14,660 nt of DNA, from contig SFDG01000056.1 of the NCBI GenBank assembly GCA_004558305.1, forward strand, positions 1 to 14,660, written 5' to 3'. The position numbers and the translations under genes were made by a program. Below are positions 13,450 through 14,660 of the stretch, one piece after another. The notes under the pieces were generated by a model. It saw only the letters and a list, made by a program, of their open reading frames with translations. It was not told where the DNA came from and searched no databases. The stretch's first letter is position 1, and each line of letters begins with the position of its first letter. This DNA is from Phocaeicola plebeius (GTDB lineage Bacteria; Bacteroidota; Bacteroidia; Bacteroidales; Bacteroidaceae).

Positions 13450-13779
13450 ATGAAAAACCTTTACCAGATGAGAAACGCCTTCAGCCTGCGGGAGTACAAC
13501 ACCGCGATTACCAGAGCCGATTTCGAGGCGCACTTCATCAAGACCCGCGAGAGCGTCCGGTTCACCTTCAACGGCTGGGACGGCAAGAGCTACGACGGCG
13601 AGAGCCGCAGCGCAAGGGTCTACCGCACCGACCTCGAAGGCTACGAAGATGCCCGATTCGTTAAGGTCGGCAAGCACTTGCACTACATCGACGAGGACAG
13701 CAGCGTTCTGGAGAAGGCCACCGGCGAGTACCACAAGGAAGCCGAATGGCTGGTGGACGTCCTCAAGGCTGAGAACTGA
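13450..13779 (+). CDS. unknown accessory protein of cassette 2
   Basis: This 109-residue protein has no family I can name. It starts MKNLYQMRNAFSLREYNTAITRADFEAHFIKTRESVRFTFNGWDGKSY, with many aromatic and charged residues, and includes VYRTDLEGYEDARFVKVGKHLHYID, which suggests beta strands. A helix follows near the end (GEYHKEAEWLVDVLKAEN). No signal peptide or membrane segment is visible, so it should be cytoplasmic. ACGGAGGA at 13434-13441 is a good ribosome binding site 8 bases before ATG 13450. As the first gene of a cassette with its own promoter-like leader, it could be expressed independently of the phage cycle, as is known for morons; a role in host or phage defence is only a guess. 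Confidence 0.7.
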   Translation: MKNLYQMRNAFSLREYNTAITRADFEAHFIKTRESVRFTFNGWDGKSYDGESRSARVYRTDLEGYEDARFVKVGKHLHYIDEDSSVLEKATGEYHKEAEWLVDVLKAEN

Positions 13780-13792
13780 GGAGGGCTGAACC

Positions 13793-14047
13793 ATGTGGAG
13801 CGAAGGAACCATCAGAATCCCGGACGCGAAGGACAAGGGTAAAAACACAGTTTGCCATTACTGGGTCAAGCACTACGAGGAGCCCAGCGAGACCTACGGC
13901 ATCAACGGTGGCAGAATCAGCAAGCTCATGATTAAGGTGGACGGTGTCATCACCGCCAACTACGACAGGGGCTGGGATGTTGAGCCCGCCGAGGACGATA
14001 TGCCGACCCGGATGGCCTACTGCATCCTTCTGGAAAACTACAACTGA
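13793..14047 (+). CDS. small conserved phage protein (DUF7678-like)
   Basis: This 84-residue protein resembles a family of small phage and plasmid proteins that I believe is catalogued as DUF7678. The conserved core is CHYWVKHYEEPSETYGINGGRISKLMIKVDGVITANYDRGWDVEP, with the INGGRISKL and NYDRGWD motifs, and a short C-terminal helix MAYCILLENYN. The composition suggests a compact beta-sheet protein. GAGGAGGG at 13778-13785 precedes ATG 13793, 13 bases after the previous stop, so the two form one operon. Function is unknown. The family number is from memory and should be treated as tentative. Confidence 0.75.
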   Translation: MWSEGTIRIPDAKDKGKNTVCHYWVKHYEEPSETYGINGGRISKLMIKVDGVITANYDRGWDVEPAEDDMPTRMAYCILLENYN

Positions 14048-14048
14048 G

Positions 14049-14090
14049 TCGGGAATACCCGAAGAGCGGAGCCGCAAGGCTCTGTCTCTC
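14049..14090 (+). terminator. tandem hairpins at the end of cassette 2
   Basis: A small perfect hairpin TCGGG-AATA-CCCGA (14049-14062) is followed by an imperfect hairpin with a GAGCC/GGCTC core (14069-14082), a GCAA loop and outer AGAG/CTCT pairing. It shares the AGAGCC...GGCTCT and GNRA-loop design with the cassette 1 terminator, and both are followed by CGTATAG(T/A)AC. The T-tract is broken, so efficiency is uncertain. Confidence 0.45.
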
Positions 14091-14107
14091 GTATAGAACG
14101 ATAGGAC

Positions 14108-14134
14108 GGCTTGCCTGATGGCAGGTCATTTTTT
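14108..14134 (+). terminator. hairpin with T6 tract directly before the large terminase gene
   Basis: GGCTTGCC (14108-14115) pairs with GGCAGGTC (14120-14127) over 8 bp with two wobbles and a TGAT loop, followed by A and six T residues (14129-14134). It lies about 20 bases before the terminase start. It can insulate the terminase gene from cassette 2 transcription, or act as a regulated leader element. Confidence 0.55.
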
Positions 14135-14155
14135 ATGCCCATCGGAGGTGATGAC

Positions 14156-14660
14156 TTGCGAAAGCTGAAGAAATATAAGCCCACGGCATTCAAAGCCAAG
14201 GACTCCGTTTACGATAAGGACGCTGCGGATTATGCTGTGAATTTCATCGAGTGTCTGTGCCACACCAAAGGCACCTGGTCGAGAAAGCCCTTCGAGCTTA
14301 TTGACTGGCAGGAGCAGATCATCCGGGACATTTTCGGTGTTCTCAAGCCAAACGGCTATCGGCAGTTCAACACTGCATACATCGAAATTCCGAAAAAGCA
14401 GGGCAAATCCGAGCTTGCTGCCGCTGTGGCGCTCCTGCTTACCTGCGGTGACGGAGAGGAACGAGCGGAAGTCTATGGCTGTGCCGCTGACCGCCAGCAG
14501 GCATCCATCGTGTTCAATGTGGCGGCAGACATGGTGCGAATGTGTCCAGCACTCTCCAAGCGGGTCAAGATACTGGATTCCCAGAAACGGCTCATTTATC
14601 AGCCAACGGGCAGTATCTACCAGGTGCTCTCCGCCGATGTCGGCAACAAACACGGCTTCA
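14156..14660 (+). CDS. terminase large subunit, N-terminal part (cut by window end)
   Basis: The first 168 residues of the packaging ATPase-nuclease are present and the frame runs off the window. The start RKLKKYKPTAFKAKDSVYD and the segment FIECLCHTKGTWSRKPFELIDWQEQIIRDIFG are typical of this terminase group. A deviant Walker A motif follows, P79-KKQGKSE-86 with K84 as the ATP-binding lysine, then the TerL segment EVYGCAADRQQASIVFN and LSADVGNKHG. The Walker B and nuclease domains lie beyond the window. TTG 14156 is preferred because GGAGGTG (14144-14150) is spaced 5 bases from it and the product then begins MRKLKKY. An in-frame ATG at 14135 (adding MPIGGDD) has a poor ribosome binding site. 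The enzyme pumps DNA into the prohead with the small subunit encoded at 9210. Confidence 0.92.
   Translation, partial: MRKLKKYKPTAFKAKDSVYDKDAADYAVNFIECLCHTKGTWSRKPFELIDWQEQIIRDIFGVLKPNGYRQFNTAYIEIPKKQGKSELAAAVALLLTCGDGEERAEVYGCAADRQQASIVFNVAADMVRMCPALSKRVKILDSQKRLIYQPTGSIYQVLSADVGNKHGF

Noticed and set aside
1..14660. CRISPR array, tRNA, rRNA or insertion sequence
   Set aside because: Reading both strands showed no regularly spaced repeats with spacers, no cloverleaf-like gene and no transposase or IS ends.

Overview
The window is a GC-rich stretch of a tailed bacteriophage or prophage (Caudoviricetes) from a Gram-positive host, most likely a gut Clostridia/Oscillospiraceae-type Firmicute. 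The basis is strong GGAGG-type ribosome binding sites, tight gene packing with all genes on the + strand, and a set of protein families (DUF2800, DUF2815, PolA-type phage polymerase, AEP/SF3 primase-helicase, VRR-NUC, SNF2-like helicase, DUF1492, HNH, P27-type small terminase, DUF5049) that is typical of Clostridia phages. No integrase, rRNA, tRNA, CRISPR array or insertion sequence is visible.

Layout. Positions 1-8603 are the early/replication module: the C-terminus of a DUF2800 protein, an ssDNA-binding protein (DUF2815/Enc34-like), a small membrane protein, a family A DNA polymerase with 3'-5' exonuclease, a deoxyribosyltransferase-like protein, a small unknown protein, a primase-helicase fusion, a VRR-NUC nuclease, an SNF2-type helicase, a small unknown protein and a DUF1492 putative transcription regulator. 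Two non-coding structures interrupt this run: a hairpin with a T-tract after the polymerase gene, and a long AT-rich inverted repeat (6207-6296) between the primase-helicase and the nuclease that could be a replication origin. The nuclease gene has ACG where the start codon should be.

Positions 8604-8729 look like the early-to-late switch: three TGGCAC repeats exactly 10 bp apart, an extended -10 promoter and then a strong hairpin with a T-tract, directly downstream of the regulator gene. The packaging and modification genes follow: HNH endonuclease, a structured non-coding stretch that may be the cos site (9099-9209), small terminase, a shortened S-adenosylmethionine synthetase-like protein and a ParB-domain DNA methyltransferase.

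Between the methyltransferase and the large terminase (14156 to the end, cut by the window) lie two small gene cassettes (about 11800-13320 and 13350-14100). Each has a closely related promoter-like leader (31 of 36 positions identical) and ends in a hairpin with an AGAGCC/GGCTCT-type core and a GNRA loop. They look like accessory 'moron' cassettes. As a result the small and large terminase genes are about 4.4 kb apart instead of adjacent.

Reading the parts together (inference): the phage brings most of its own replication machinery, the DUF1492 protein probably turns on late genes at the repeat-containing promoter, HNH and terminase cut and package DNA, and the AdoMet synthetase-like protein may feed or tune the methyltransferase that modifies phage DNA.
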